From Oscillospiraceae bacterium (GTDB lineage Bacteria; Bacillota; Clostridia; Oscillospirales; Acutalibacteraceae): DNA of 38,303 nt. The stretch is taken from positions 1-38,303 of the forward strand of contig SVPM01000013.1 of assembly GCA_015065865.1 (NCBI GenBank), written 5' to 3'. The position numbers and the translations under genes are program-made. Positions 24,305 through 31,831 of the stretch are shown here, piece after piece; position 1 is the first letter of the stretch, and every line of letters starts with the position of its first letter. The notes beneath the pieces were generated by a model, which was not told the origin of the DNA, did not search any database, and saw only the letters and a list, made by a program, of their open reading frames with translations.

Positions 24305-25720
24305 TTACTCCTCGTATGCAATCTTGTTCAGGGCGTTGACGTAAGCACGGATGCTCGCACCGATGATGTCAGTAGAAATACCGTTGCCCGCATAAAGGCG
24401 GCCGCCTTCACGCAGTTTGACCAATGCGGAACCCACGGCTTCGCGCCCTTGTGTGATGGATTGGATCTGGAAATCATCGAGTTCATAGTGACGTCCGACG
24501 ATCCGTTCGATCGCCAAGAACGCCGCATCGATCGGGCCGTCACCCAAACTGACACCTTCAATGATGCGCCCATCCTTTTCGAATTTGATATGGGCGGTGG
24601 CAGAGATCTGGTTACCGCTGTTGATAACGAAACTGACCAACTTATAAGTCGGGGGCACTTGCATCGCGGCGGTGGCAACGATGGCCTCCAGCTCACGGGC
24701 ACTTACCGTTTTCTTTTCCGCCACGCGACAGAACTCTTCATATACGCGTGCATCGTCATCGGGTGTGAGTTCATATCCGAGCGAACGCACGGCCGCCGCG
24801 ACTGCCGCAGTATCCGCCTGTGCGGTAAGCGACAGGTCGCTTTCCTCCTGCACGCCGCTGTCGAACGGCGAGGTCTCGCTGCGGCGTGTGCCGAGAATAC
24901 GACCGAGTTGCTGCAAACTGCGCCCCATTTCGGTCACGTTCAAAGCGGTGGTAAACCCGCACGCTGTACCCTTATCCGCCGCGATACGGGCGACGGAACG
25001 AATGGAGGGAGCGGACACGCCTTCGGTCACCACGGCGGTGCCGACAGCGCCCGCTTTGATCGCGGCCAAGGTGGAGGCCGCAGCCAGCGAAAGCGTGTCG
25101 GAACACTGCACCGTAAGCGGCACCTCGCCCAGTGCGGGCACCGCCGCAAACAGATCATCCACCCACACGGCAAACTCATCCGGCAGCATAGCGCCGACAC
25201 TGTCCCGCACGCCGACCGACGTTGCGCCCGCATCAACAGCGGTTTTGAGCACCGTCTGCAAGAAGGTCTTATCGGCACGGGTAGCATCCTCCGCCATAAA
25301 CAGTACGTCGCCGCACAGCGCACGCGCCGACCTCACCAACGACTCCACCGCTTCCAGCAGTTTGGGCGCTTTCATATGACAGATATACTCCATCTGCACG
25401 GTGGAAACCGGCAGACTGACGCAGAGTTGGGGATGCGCGGCACCGGAAAGCGCGTTCCACGCCGCTTTCAAACTCTCCTCGGTATGCCCAACAGGCAAGG
25501 ACAGCACCGACCCGCGCACCGCGTTGGCGATAGTACGAATCAGCAAAGTATCCGCCTTAACGTTTTGAATCGGCGGCAGACCGATCGCATTCACCTGCAA
25601 GCGCTCCAACCCTTTGGCCAGTTCCAACGTTTCGCGGAAACTGAGCGCACTTTCACGGCGCGCAGCATATTCTTGCAGTGTCACATCGGTGACAAACAAC
25701 GGTTTCACTCTCTGACTCAT
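24305..25720 (-). CDS. LeuA-like protein with degenerate catalytic site and intact regulatory domain
   Basis: A 471-residue relative of 2-isopropylmalate/citramalate synthase. The usual DTTLRDGEQ reads DVTLQEYAA, so the Arg and metal-binding Asp are lost. The usual HCHND of the barrel reads QCSDT, so both metal-ligand histidines are lost, and the GLGERAGN region reads TEGVSAPS. Classical acetyl-CoA condensation is therefore unlikely. The C-terminal third keeps the LeuA allosteric fold (YKLVSFVINSGNQ, GVSLGDGPIDAAFLAIERIV, ITQGREAVGSALVKL, GNGISTDIIGASIRAYVNAL), which in true LeuA binds leucine. A leucine-sensing or scaffold role is possible. ATG 25720 is the first start after the T-box terminator; its ribosome site (AAAGG) is rather far. 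Confidence 0.88.
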   Translation of the reverse strand: MSQRVKPLFVTDVTLQEYAARRESALSFRETLELAKGLERLQVNAIGLPPIQNVKADTLLIRTIANAVRGSVLSLPVGHTEESLKAAWNALSGAAHPQLCVSLPVSTVQMEYICHMKAPKLLEAVESLVRSARALCGDVLFMAEDATRADKTFLQTVLKTAVDAGATSVGVRDSVGAMLPDEFAVWVDDLFAAVPALGEVPLTVQCSDTLSLAAASTLAAIKAGAVGTAVVTEGVSAPSIRSVARIAADKGTACGFTTALNVTEMGRSLQQLGRILGTRRSETSPFDSGVQEESDLSLTAQADTAAVAAAVRSLGYELTPDDDARVYEEFCRVAEKKTVSARELEAIVATAAMQVPPTYKLVSFVINSGNQISATAHIKFEKDGRIIEGVSLGDGPIDAAFLAIERIVGRHYELDDFQIQSITQGREAVGSALVKLREGGRLYAGNGISTDIIGASIRAYVNALNKIAYEE

Positions 25721-25740
25721 ACTGTAAACCAACCTTTCCG

Positions 25741-26021
25741 AAATAAAAAGTCCCTGAAGCCCGCAGGCTTCAGGGACGATATAACTTGAATATCGCGGTA
25801 CCACCCTGTTTGCTGTTATACAACAGCCACTCTGTCGGAACCTAACAGTTCCCAAACCATGATAACGGGGTCAGCCGTAACTCTCTACCGACCGCAAGGT
25901 GTTCGAAAGTTCCGCTCCGGAATGAGACTGCCGCCCAGTGTGTCATCGGCTCGCACCGCCCGCCGACTCTCTGTACACACGCTCTGCGTGGCATAATTCC
26001 TTCACAGCGTTTTGGAATATG
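25741..26021 (-). promoter_or_regulatory. T-box leader, probably leucine-specific
   Basis: The minus strand carries the T-box core AGGGTGGTACCGCG (25807-25794), stem I elements AGAGAGTCGGCGG and GGTGCGAGCC, and the specifier region GGCAGTCTCATTCC. By alignment with the other T-boxes in this window, CTC (25926-25924, leucine) is the specifier. The terminator GTCCCTGAAGCC-TGCG-GGCTTCAGGGAC is followed by TTTTTATTT (25777-25741). Uncharged tRNA-Leu should therefore raise expression of the LeuA-like and TIM-barrel/ligase genes. The specifier reading is manual. Confidence 0.88.
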
Positions 26022-26027
26022 TGAAAA

Positions 26028-26056
26028 ATTATACCTTGTTTGCACGTGGTTGTCAA
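26028..26056 (-). promoter_or_regulatory. Promoter of the leucine-type T-box operon
   Basis: Minus strand TTGACA (26056-26051), 17-bp spacer, TATAAT (26033-26028): consensus. It begins only about 27 bp after the uracil permease stop, with no clear terminator between, so read-through from the permease could also enter the T-box. Confidence 0.92.
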
Positions 26057-26082
26057 GAGTTTTTTGCGGAATTTTTCAAGAT

Positions 26083-27453
26083 TTATTCGGCTTTTGTTTT
26101 ACGCGAAAGGATAAGATTCAGCACGATACCGAGAATCAGCGCCCCCGCGATGGAGGTGAGGGTCACCTGACCGATACGCAGGGCCATACCGCCGATGCCG
26201 GCGATCAAGATCGCCGACACCACAAACAAGTTGCGGTTGTCTTCCAGATCCACCTTCTGCACCATCTTCAAGCCCGAAACGGCGATAAAACCGTACAAGG
26301 TCATGCACACGCCGCCCATTACGCAAGCGGGAATGGTGGCAAGGAAGGTAACGAACGGAGCGATAAACGCCGCGATGATCGCCATAAAGGCGGTGACCGT
26401 GATGGTGATGACCGAAGCGTTACCCGTGATAGCCACACAACCGACCGATTCGCCGTAGGTGGTGTTCGGGCAGCCGCCGAAGACGGCGCCCGCAACCGAG
26501 CCGATACCGTCACCAAGCAGAGTGCGGTGGAGACCCGGATCTTCGGTCAGATCGCTTCCGATGATGGTGGAAAGGTTCTTATGGTCCGCCAAGTGCTCCG
26601 CAAACACCACAAACGCCACGGGAACATACGCCACCGCAATGGTAAGGATATACGAAGCAAGCGAGCCTGCCGCACCGAAATCGTAGTTGCCGTCGAACGC
26701 TTTGAGGAAAGAGAAATCGGGCAACCACTGCATATTCTTAAACAGTTCAAAGTTGATGATCTTAAAGGTGTCGTTACCCGTGGCAATGCCGATCAAAGTA
26801 AAGACGGTTGCCACAAGATAACCCGCCAAGATACCGATGATGAACGGAATCAGTTTCATCATCTTTTTGCCGTAGACCGAGCAAAGTACCACCGTGAACA
26901 GGGTGACCATTGCACACAACAACGCGATCCACCCCTTGCCGTTCATCACGTAAGCACTGAAATCGGCACTATACTCCACAAAACCGGCCGAGCCGCCGAC
27001 CGCATCTTTCACCGCGTTACCCGCGAGTGACAGACCGATGATGGCAACCGTGGGGCCGATAACGGCGGCAGGCATCAATTTGTTAATCCATTGCACGCCG
27101 ACAAATTTGACCACCAACGCGATGACTACGTACACAAGGCCCGCAAACGCCGCGCCGAGAATAAGGCCGAGATAGCCGGCCGAAGCGGACACGCCACCGG
27201 CAAACGCCGCAAACATCGAGCCCAAAAATGCAAACGAAGAACCAAGAAACACGGGACTGCGGAATTTCGTGAACAGTTGATACACGAGCGTGCCCACACC
27301 CGCACCGAACAGCGCGGCGGATTGGCTCATACCGTTGCCGATAATCGCCGGCACCGCAATGGTTGCCGCCAGAATGGCGAGCAACTGCTGGAACGCAAAC
27401 ACCAGCACTTGCCCAAACTTCGGCTTGTCTTTGACACCATAGACCAGTTTCAT
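26083..27453 (-). CDS. uraA: Uracil/xanthine permease (NCS2 family), probably uracil
   Basis: A 456-residue, roughly 14-helix proton symporter for nucleobases. NCS2 signatures are FAFQQLLAILAATIAVP at the N-terminus, VFAEHLADHKNL in the middle (the Glu and His positions of UraA) and GGCPNTTYGESVGCVAITG. NTTYGE is the form seen in uracil rather than xanthine transporters, which favours uracil. ATG 27453 is chosen over 27489 because GAGGAGG lies nine bases upstream and the longer start falls beside the leader terminator. The leader has an attenuator-like structure. Confidence 0.92.
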   Translation of the reverse strand: MKLVYGVKDKPKFGQVLVFAFQQLLAILAATIAVPAIIGNGMSQSAALFGAGVGTLVYQLFTKFRSPVFLGSSFAFLGSMFAAFAGGVSASAGYLGLILGAAFAGLVYVVIALVVKFVGVQWINKLMPAAVIGPTVAIIGLSLAGNAVKDAVGGSAGFVEYSADFSAYVMNGKGWIALLCAMVTLFTVVLCSVYGKKMMKLIPFIIGILAGYLVATVFTLIGIATGNDTFKIINFELFKNMQWLPDFSFLKAFDGNYDFGAAGSLASYILTIAVAYVPVAFVVFAEHLADHKNLSTIIGSDLTEDPGLHRTLLGDGIGSVAGAVFGGCPNTTYGESVGCVAITGNASVITITVTAFMAIIAAFIAPFVTFLATIPACVMGGVCMTLYGFIAVSGLKMVQKVDLEDNRNLFVVSAILIAGIGGMALRIGQVTLTSIAGALILGIVLNLILSRKTKAE

Positions 27454-27489
27454 TTCTGTTTTCCTCCTCTTTTTCCTGTTGCGCGACAT

Positions 27490-27582
27490 AAAAAAAGCCT
27501 TGCCGAAAAGGGCAAGACGGTGTGTTGGTATATTGCCATCTTGCCTTTCGGGATATGCCGTGCAGAAAGATGTGTTTTTGCT
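27490..27582 (-). promoter_or_regulatory. Attenuator leader of the uracil permease gene
   Basis: Three competing helices can be drawn on the minus strand. The terminator is CTTGCC/GGCAAG plus T7 (27516-27490). An antiterminator pairs GGCAAGA (27545-27539) with TCTTGCC (27517-27511), which is the terminator's 5' arm. An anti-antiterminator pairs CATCTT (27572-27567) with AAGATG (27542-27537). The mutually exclusive layout is that of a transcription attenuator. I do not see the usual PyrR-binding consensus or a purine riboswitch core, so the signal is unidentified. Confidence 0.75.
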
Positions 27583-27588
27583 TTTTCA

Positions 27589-27617
27589 AGTGTACCGCAA
27601 TTTCTATCGTTTGTCAA
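27589..27617 (-). promoter_or_regulatory. Uracil permease promoter
   Basis: Minus strand TTGACA (27617-27612), 17-bp spacer, TACACT (27594-27589). Confidence 0.85.
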
Positions 27618-27635
27618 CCGATTTCGACAAAAAAA

Positions 27636-27656
27636 GAGCACCCATTGTGGATACTC
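27636..27656 (-). terminator. Terminator after the amidohydrolase gene
   Basis: Minus strand GAGTATCC-ACAAT-GGGTGCTC (stem with G-T pairs) flanked by AAAAAA and followed by TTTTTTT. It ends the long operon that begins at the phenylalanine-type T-box. Confidence 0.85.
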
Positions 27657-27678
27657 TTTTTTCCGAATACAACATATA

Positions 27679-28473
27679 TTACATTTCAATAGAAAACAGT
27701 TTAGCGGCGTTTTCCGAAAGGATCTTGCGATTTTCCTCGGCGGTGAGCCCCATCGCGTAAAACCGATCCAACTCCTCCGTGGGCGACCACATCGGATAAT
27801 CCGTGCCGAACAACACGCGGTCGGCACCGTAGCACCGCACCAGTCGCCGTCCGACGTCGGGCGAGATCGCATACAGCGAAGAAGAGCAATCCACGTACAG
27901 CCGATCATATCCGTGCAGTTGTTCTGCCGCCTTTTCCCATATCGACCAACCGCCGAAATGTGCGCCGATCACGGTCAGTTCCGTGTAGGTGTCCAAAATC
28001 GGTTTTAAACGGTTGGGGTTGGAAAAATCGTACCGATGATCGCCCGTGTGCAGAAGCAACGGCAAGCGCCCCTCGCACAGTTCGTAAATTTTCAAACAAC
28101 GGTAGTCGTCCAGTTTAAACCCTTGAATATCGGGATGCAGTTTTACGCCGCGAAGCCCGAGTTCCAGCAACTGTTCCACGTCGCCTTTAATATCTTCGCT
28201 GTCGGGATGCAATGTGCCGAGTCCCGTCATTTTGCCGTCGCTCGCTGCCACTTCACTCGCAATAAAGCGGTTGATGGAGGCAACCTGCGCCGGAGTGGTT
28301 GCCACTGACTGCACGATAAAATGGTCGATACCGGCGGCAGCACCCTCCCGAAGCAGGGTGGACACCTTACCGTCCAGACTCATTTCAATATCGTAAAACC
28401 GACCGGTCGCGGCAGCCGCCTTTTCGGCAATTTTATCGGGATAAATATGACAGTGGGCATCAATGATCTTCAT
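27679..28473 (-). CDS. Amidohydrolase-family (TIM-barrel) metal enzyme
   Basis: A 264-residue protein of the amidohydrolase_2 type. It begins MKIIDAHCHIYPDK (metal-binding HxH) and has GVKLHPDIQGF, PLLLHTGDH, VIGAHFGGW and the C-terminal VLFGTDYPMWSP with the catalytic Asp. This group includes decarboxylases and lactone or amide hydrolases acting on aromatic or dicarboxylic acids; the substrate here cannot be read. GAGGCG precedes the ATG. The gene follows the oxidoreductase genes after 91 bp and ends at a terminator, so it is probably the last gene of that operon. Confidence 0.85.
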   Translation of the reverse strand: MKIIDAHCHIYPDKIAEKAAAATGRFYDIEMSLDGKVSTLLREGAAAGIDHFIVQSVATTPAQVASINRFIASEVAASDGKMTGLGTLHPDSEDIKGDVEQLLELGLRGVKLHPDIQGFKLDDYRCLKIYELCEGRLPLLLHTGDHRYDFSNPNRLKPILDTYTELTVIGAHFGGWSIWEKAAEQLHGYDRLYVDCSSSLYAISPDVGRRLVRCYGADRVLFGTDYPMWSPTEELDRFYAMGLTAEENRKILSENAAKLFSIEM

Positions 28474-28564
28474 AACTTACGCCTCAAAAGAACAATATTT
28501 CCGTTGGCACGCCCCACTCGCGATCGGGGACGTATACCCCTTGCGGCAACAATGGATTCAACCG

Positions 28565-29107
28565 TTAACCCTCGTAACGATATCCCATATCGATCGCCTT
28601 GAAATTGGCGTCCATCAGATCTTGGTGACGAGCGGACACGCACTTTTTAAGACCCGCCATCAGATCTTCGTAGCTGACCGCACCCGTTTCACGAATGATC
28701 TTGCCGACGAGGATCATATTGGCGAGGGTCGGGAAACCTGCGTCCGACGCCATCTGCGTGGCGGGGATGTAAAACGCCTTTACGTCCTCACGTTCCACCT
28801 TACGGTCGATCAGTGCGGAATCCACAAAGATGTAACCGCCCGCTTCCACGGTGGGTTCGAATTTATCCAGCGAGGGACGGTTCATCACCATCAGAATGTC
28901 GGGATTTTCAATGATGGGCGAGCCGACCGGCTCGTCGCTCAAAATAACGCTGCAGTTGCATGTACCGCCGCGCATTTCGGGGCCGTAGGACGGCAGCCAG
29001 CTGACCTGACGACCTTCGGTAAGGCCTTTGTATGCGAGGAATTTGCCCGCAAACAGCAGGCCCTGTCCACCGAAACCGGCAATCAGAATACGGTTCGTAT
29101 TGCTCAT
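28565..29107 (-). CDS. 2-oxoacid:ferredoxin oxidoreductase, gamma subunit
   Basis: The 180-residue gamma subunit of a ferredoxin-dependent 2-oxoacid oxidoreductase, which interconverts a 2-oxoacid with its acyl-CoA and CO2. It starts with the family signature [20 protein letters not shown] and has [20 protein letters not shown]. The start overlaps the beta stop by one base (TAATG). The substrate could be 2-oxoglutarate, branched-chain 2-oxoacids or aryl pyruvates; sequence alone does not decide. Confidence 0.92.
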   Translation of the reverse strand: MSNTNRILIAGFGGQGLLFAGKFLAYKGLTEGRQVSWLPSYGPEMRGGTCNCSVILSDEPVGSPIIENPDILMVMNRPSLDKFEPTVEAGGYIFVDSALIDRKVEREDVKAFYIPATQMASDAGFPTLANMILVGKIIRETGAVSYEDLMAGLKKCVSARHQDLMDANFKAIDMGYRYEG

Positions 29108-29853
29108 TATTCCTCGCCCCCTTTATCCTTATACACACCGAGCGGATAGTACGGAATCATATTTTCCTTCAACCATTCGATCGACTGCACAGGCGTTTTG
29201 CCCCAGTTGCTCGGGCAGGTGGAAAGCACCTCGACCAGCGAGAAACCTTTGCCGTCGAGCTGATTCTGGAACGCCTTTTTGATCGCACGCTTCGCGTTGC
29301 GAACTTGTTTAACGTCGGTCACGGTAACGCGCTCAAGGTAGGTCGCACCGTCCAGCTGCGAGAGCATCTCGCACACTTTCACGGGATACCCTTGCGTTGC
29401 CACGTCACGGCCGTAGGGCGAAGTCTGCGTGACCTGACCCGGCAGCGAAGTCGGCGCCATCTGGCCGCCCGTCATACCGTAGATCGCATTGTTGATAAAG
29501 ATGATGGTGATGTTTTCGCCGCGCGCCGCCGCGTGCACGGTTTCACACGCACCGATGGAGGCAAGGTCACCGTCACCCTGATAGGTAAACACCACGTTGT
29601 TCGGGTCGGAACGCTTAACGCCCGTTGCCACGGCGGGTGCACGGCCGTGCGCCGCCTGCACCATATCACAGTTGAAGAAGTTGTAGGCCGTAACCGAACA
29701 GCCGACCGGCGCAACGCCGATGGTGCGACCCTCAATGCCGAGTTCATCCATCACTTCCGCCACCAAACGGGTGACGATACCGTGGGTGCAACCGGGGCAA
29801 TAGGAAAATTCCGCATTCGTCAGTGCGTGCGGTCTTTGGAACACGATACTCAT
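29107..29853 (-). CDS. 2-oxoacid:ferredoxin oxidoreductase, beta (thiamine pyrophosphate) subunit
   Basis: The 248-residue beta subunit that holds thiamine pyrophosphate. Motifs: YCPGCTHGIVTRLV near the N-terminus, GRAPAVATGVKRSDP, and the TPP/Mg site GDGDLASIGACETVH followed by NNAIYGMTGGQMAPTS. There is no room for an extra cysteine-rich ferredoxin domain; clusters are supplied by the separate ferredoxin subunit. Start and stop overlap its neighbours by one base each, suggesting tight translational coupling and equal subunit supply. Confidence 0.94.
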   Translation of the reverse strand: MSIVFQRPHALTNAEFSYCPGCTHGIVTRLVAEVMDELGIEGRTIGVAPVGCSVTAYNFFNCDMVQAAHGRAPAVATGVKRSDPNNVVFTYQGDGDLASIGACETVHAAARGENITIIFINNAIYGMTGGQMAPTSLPGQVTQTSPYGRDVATQGYPVKVCEMLSQLDGATYLERVTVTDVKQVRNAKRAIKKAFQNQLDGKGFSLVEVLSTCPSNWGKTPVQSIEWLKENMIPYYPLGVYKDKGGEE

Positions 29854-30917
29854 TACGCCTCATCTCCTTTCGCGATCGCTTCGATCTTCGCCAAAACTTC
29901 GGCAGGCGACATGATCATACCGCCCACACGCGTGCACAGATGCACCGGTTTCTTGCAACGGGTAGCCAGTTCGACGTCTTCGATCATCTGGCCCATCGAC
30001 AATTCCACCGACAGGAACGCCTTCACCTTATCGGCCGCCGCGGCAAGCGGAGCCTTCGGGAACGGCCACAGGGTGATCGGACGGATAAGACCGACCTTGA
30101 TCCCCTTTTTGCGCGCCTCAACGATCGCGTTTTTGGACACACGCGCCGCAATACCGAACGCAACGATGCAAATATCGGCATCGTCCATCATATATTCTTC
30201 CCACATCGCTTCGTTCTGCTCAATGAGCTTATAACGCTCATAGCGGGCGAGGTTTTCCTCCTCCAACTGTTCGGGTTTCAAGAACAGCGAGTTCACGATG
30301 TTATGTTCACGCTTACAGCCCGTGCCGGTCACCGCCCACGGCTTCTCGTATACCGTCGGTTCGTCAAACTCAAGGCTCACAGGCTCCATCATCTGGCCCA
30401 TCGTGCCGTCGGCCAACAACATCGTGGTCATACGGTACTTATCCGCAAGATCAAACCCCTTCACGGTAAGACTCGCCATTTCCTGCACGCTGTCGGGCGC
30501 GAGCACGATCATATGATAGTCACCGTGACCGCCGCCGCGCGTCGCCTGAAAATAATCCGACTGGGACGGCTGAATACCGCCGAGACCCGGTCCGCCGCGC
30601 TGCACGTTCACGACAAACGCGGGCAGATCACAACCGGCGAGATAGGACAGACCTTCCGCCTTCAGCGAGATTCCGGGGCTGGAGGACGAGGTCATCACGC
30701 GTTTGCCGGTAGCGGCCACGCCGATGACCATATTGATGGCGGCAATTTCACTTTCCGCCTGCAAAAACACACCGTCGATCTTCGGCATACGCTTTGCCAT
30801 ATAAGCGGCGACCTCCGTCTGCGGCGTGATGGGATAACCGAAGTAATGACGGCAACCGCAACGGATAGCGGCTTCCGCGATCGCTTCGTTTCCTTTCATC
30901 AACACTTTTTCGGACAT
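29853..30917 (-). CDS. 2-oxoacid:ferredoxin oxidoreductase, alpha subunit
   Basis: The 354-residue alpha subunit, of the KorA/VorB type. Motifs: YFGYPITPQTEVAAYMAKRM, ESEIAAINMVIGVAATGKR, TSSSSPGISLKAEGLSYLAG and RGGPGLGGIQPSQSDYFQAT, then a C-terminal part with GLIRPITLWPFP. The ATG at 30917 (MSEKVLMKGNEAIAE) is chosen because AGGGTG lies just upstream; the upstream start at 30944 would overlap the ferredoxin gene. It resembles enzymes annotated as 2-oxoglutarate or 3-methyl-2-oxobutanoate oxidoreductases. The phenylalanine-type T-box suggests an aromatic 2-oxoacid instead, but that is inference. Confidence 0.92.
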   Translation of the reverse strand: MSEKVLMKGNEAIAEAAIRCGCRHYFGYPITPQTEVAAYMAKRMPKIDGVFLQAESEIAAINMVIGVAATGKRVMTSSSSPGISLKAEGLSYLAGCDLPAFVVNVQRGGPGLGGIQPSQSDYFQATRGGGHGDYHMIVLAPDSVQEMASLTVKGFDLADKYRMTTMLLADGTMGQMMEPVSLEFDEPTVYEKPWAVTGTGCKREHNIVNSLFLKPEQLEEENLARYERYKLIEQNEAMWEEYMMDDADICIVAFGIAARVSKNAIVEARKKGIKVGLIRPITLWPFPKAPLAAAADKVKAFLSVELSMGQMIEDVELATRCKKPVHLCTRVGGMIMSPAEVLAKIEAIAKGDEA

Positions 30918-30933
30918 ATCTTTCACCCTTTCT

Positions 30934-31140
30934 TTACTTCTCAACCGTGATCACACAATCGGGGCACATGGTGGCGCAAAACGCACAGCCGATGCACGCC
31001 TCTTGATCGATCATCTCTGCGGGATGGTGTCCCTTGGCGTTCATTTTGTCCTTAGACATTGCCAAGATCTTCTTCGGACACGCTTCAACACAAAGGCCGC
31101 AACCTTTGCAACGGTCGATGTCAAATGTTACCTTTGCCAT
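30934..31140 (-). CDS. 2-oxoacid oxidoreductase delta subunit, 2[4Fe-4S] ferredoxin
   Basis: A 68-residue ferredoxin with two complete CxxCxxCxxxCP motifs: CKGCGLCVEACPKK and CIGCAFCATMCPDC. It is the electron-carrying subunit of the four-part oxidoreductase, linking the TPP site to free ferredoxin. GGAGG lies upstream of the ATG. It lies between a P-loop ATPase gene and the alpha subunit gene. Confidence 0.95.
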   Translation of the reverse strand: MAKVTFDIDRCKGCGLCVEACPKKILAMSKDKMNAKGHHPAEMIDQEACIGCAFCATMCPDCVITVEK

Positions 31141-31155
31141 AATGATTCCTCCTTT

Positions 31156-31824
31156 TTATGTAAACAGATGTAAGGTTTGCAATGTGAGCGGAAACAGGTC
31201 TTGCACCTGCCCCGCAAGTGCTTCGGCCACCGAAGCCTCCGCTGTGGTCATCACCAGCGGCAACCCCATAAGACGTGCGGTTTCTTCCGCAAACTTTCGG
31301 CTTTCAAGCACCGTTTCGGGGGTGGTCGCCTTGCCGACGTTGGTGTTGTTGATAAGCCCCGTAAACGGCAGGCTGCCCGCCGCCTCCACCTCACGCAGTA
31401 CCTCCACCGCATCGGCGGGGGTGGCGGTAAGCGGACGTGCAAAGTTCAACACGCCGAGCATGGCATAATCGTTTTCTTCCCGAATCGCGGGTGCATACCG
31501 TCCGAGCGCCAAGGCACCGCGGTCATCCCCGCCGACGTCGAGCACCGCGTGGGCGGTCTTATCATCCACCACGGCGTACAGTTCCCCCGGCAGAGCAGGT
31601 ACGTCCACGTTGGAGTTGGCAAACGGTGAGGCGATCATACGGATGCCCGCCGCCTCCAATTCCCGCGCACTGTCTTTGGTGCGAAAATAGGGGTTTACGA
31701 TATCCAGATCCGCCACCGTCACGGCGTGCCCCTGCTCGCGCAAATGCAACGCCCAGTTGACGGCGATGTTGGTCTTACCACTGCCGTAATGCCCTGCGAA
31801 CAGGGTAATGCGTTTTATCTCCAT
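31156..31824 (-). CDS. P-loop ATPase of the MinD/CobQ type, role unknown
   Basis: A 222-residue nucleotide-binding protein with an altered Walker A in ITLFAGHYGSGKTNIAVNWA, switch-like DLDIVNPYFRTKDS (similar to NifH/MinD ATPases) and AVLDVGGDDRGALALGRY as Walker B. It resembles small SIMIBI-class ATPases; I know of no defined role. ATG 31824 (MEIKRITLFAG) has GAGGT just upstream, whereas the longer frame would run into the ligase gene. Its position between ligase and oxidoreductase suggests a helper function, for example cluster or cofactor insertion, or subunit assembly. This is inference. Confidence 0.85.
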   Translation of the reverse strand: MEIKRITLFAGHYGSGKTNIAVNWALHLREQGHAVTVADLDIVNPYFRTKDSARELEAAGIRMIASPFANSNVDVPALPGELYAVVDDKTAHAVLDVGGDDRGALALGRYAPAIREENDYAMLGVLNFARPLTATPADAVEVLREVEAAGSLPFTGLINNTNVGKATTPETVLESRKFAEETARLMGLPLVMTTAEASVAEALAGQVQDLFPLTLQTLHLFT

Positions 31825-31831
31825 ACCGACC

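Noticed and set aside
24449-25789. 446-residue plus-strand frame opposite the LeuA-like gene
   Set aside because: Shadow frame with no family resemblance; the T-box and ribosome site support the minus-strand gene.
25733-25855. Longer N-terminus for the LeuA-like protein starting at 25855
   Set aside because: The extra codons translate the T-box core and terminator, which are RNA regulatory sequence.
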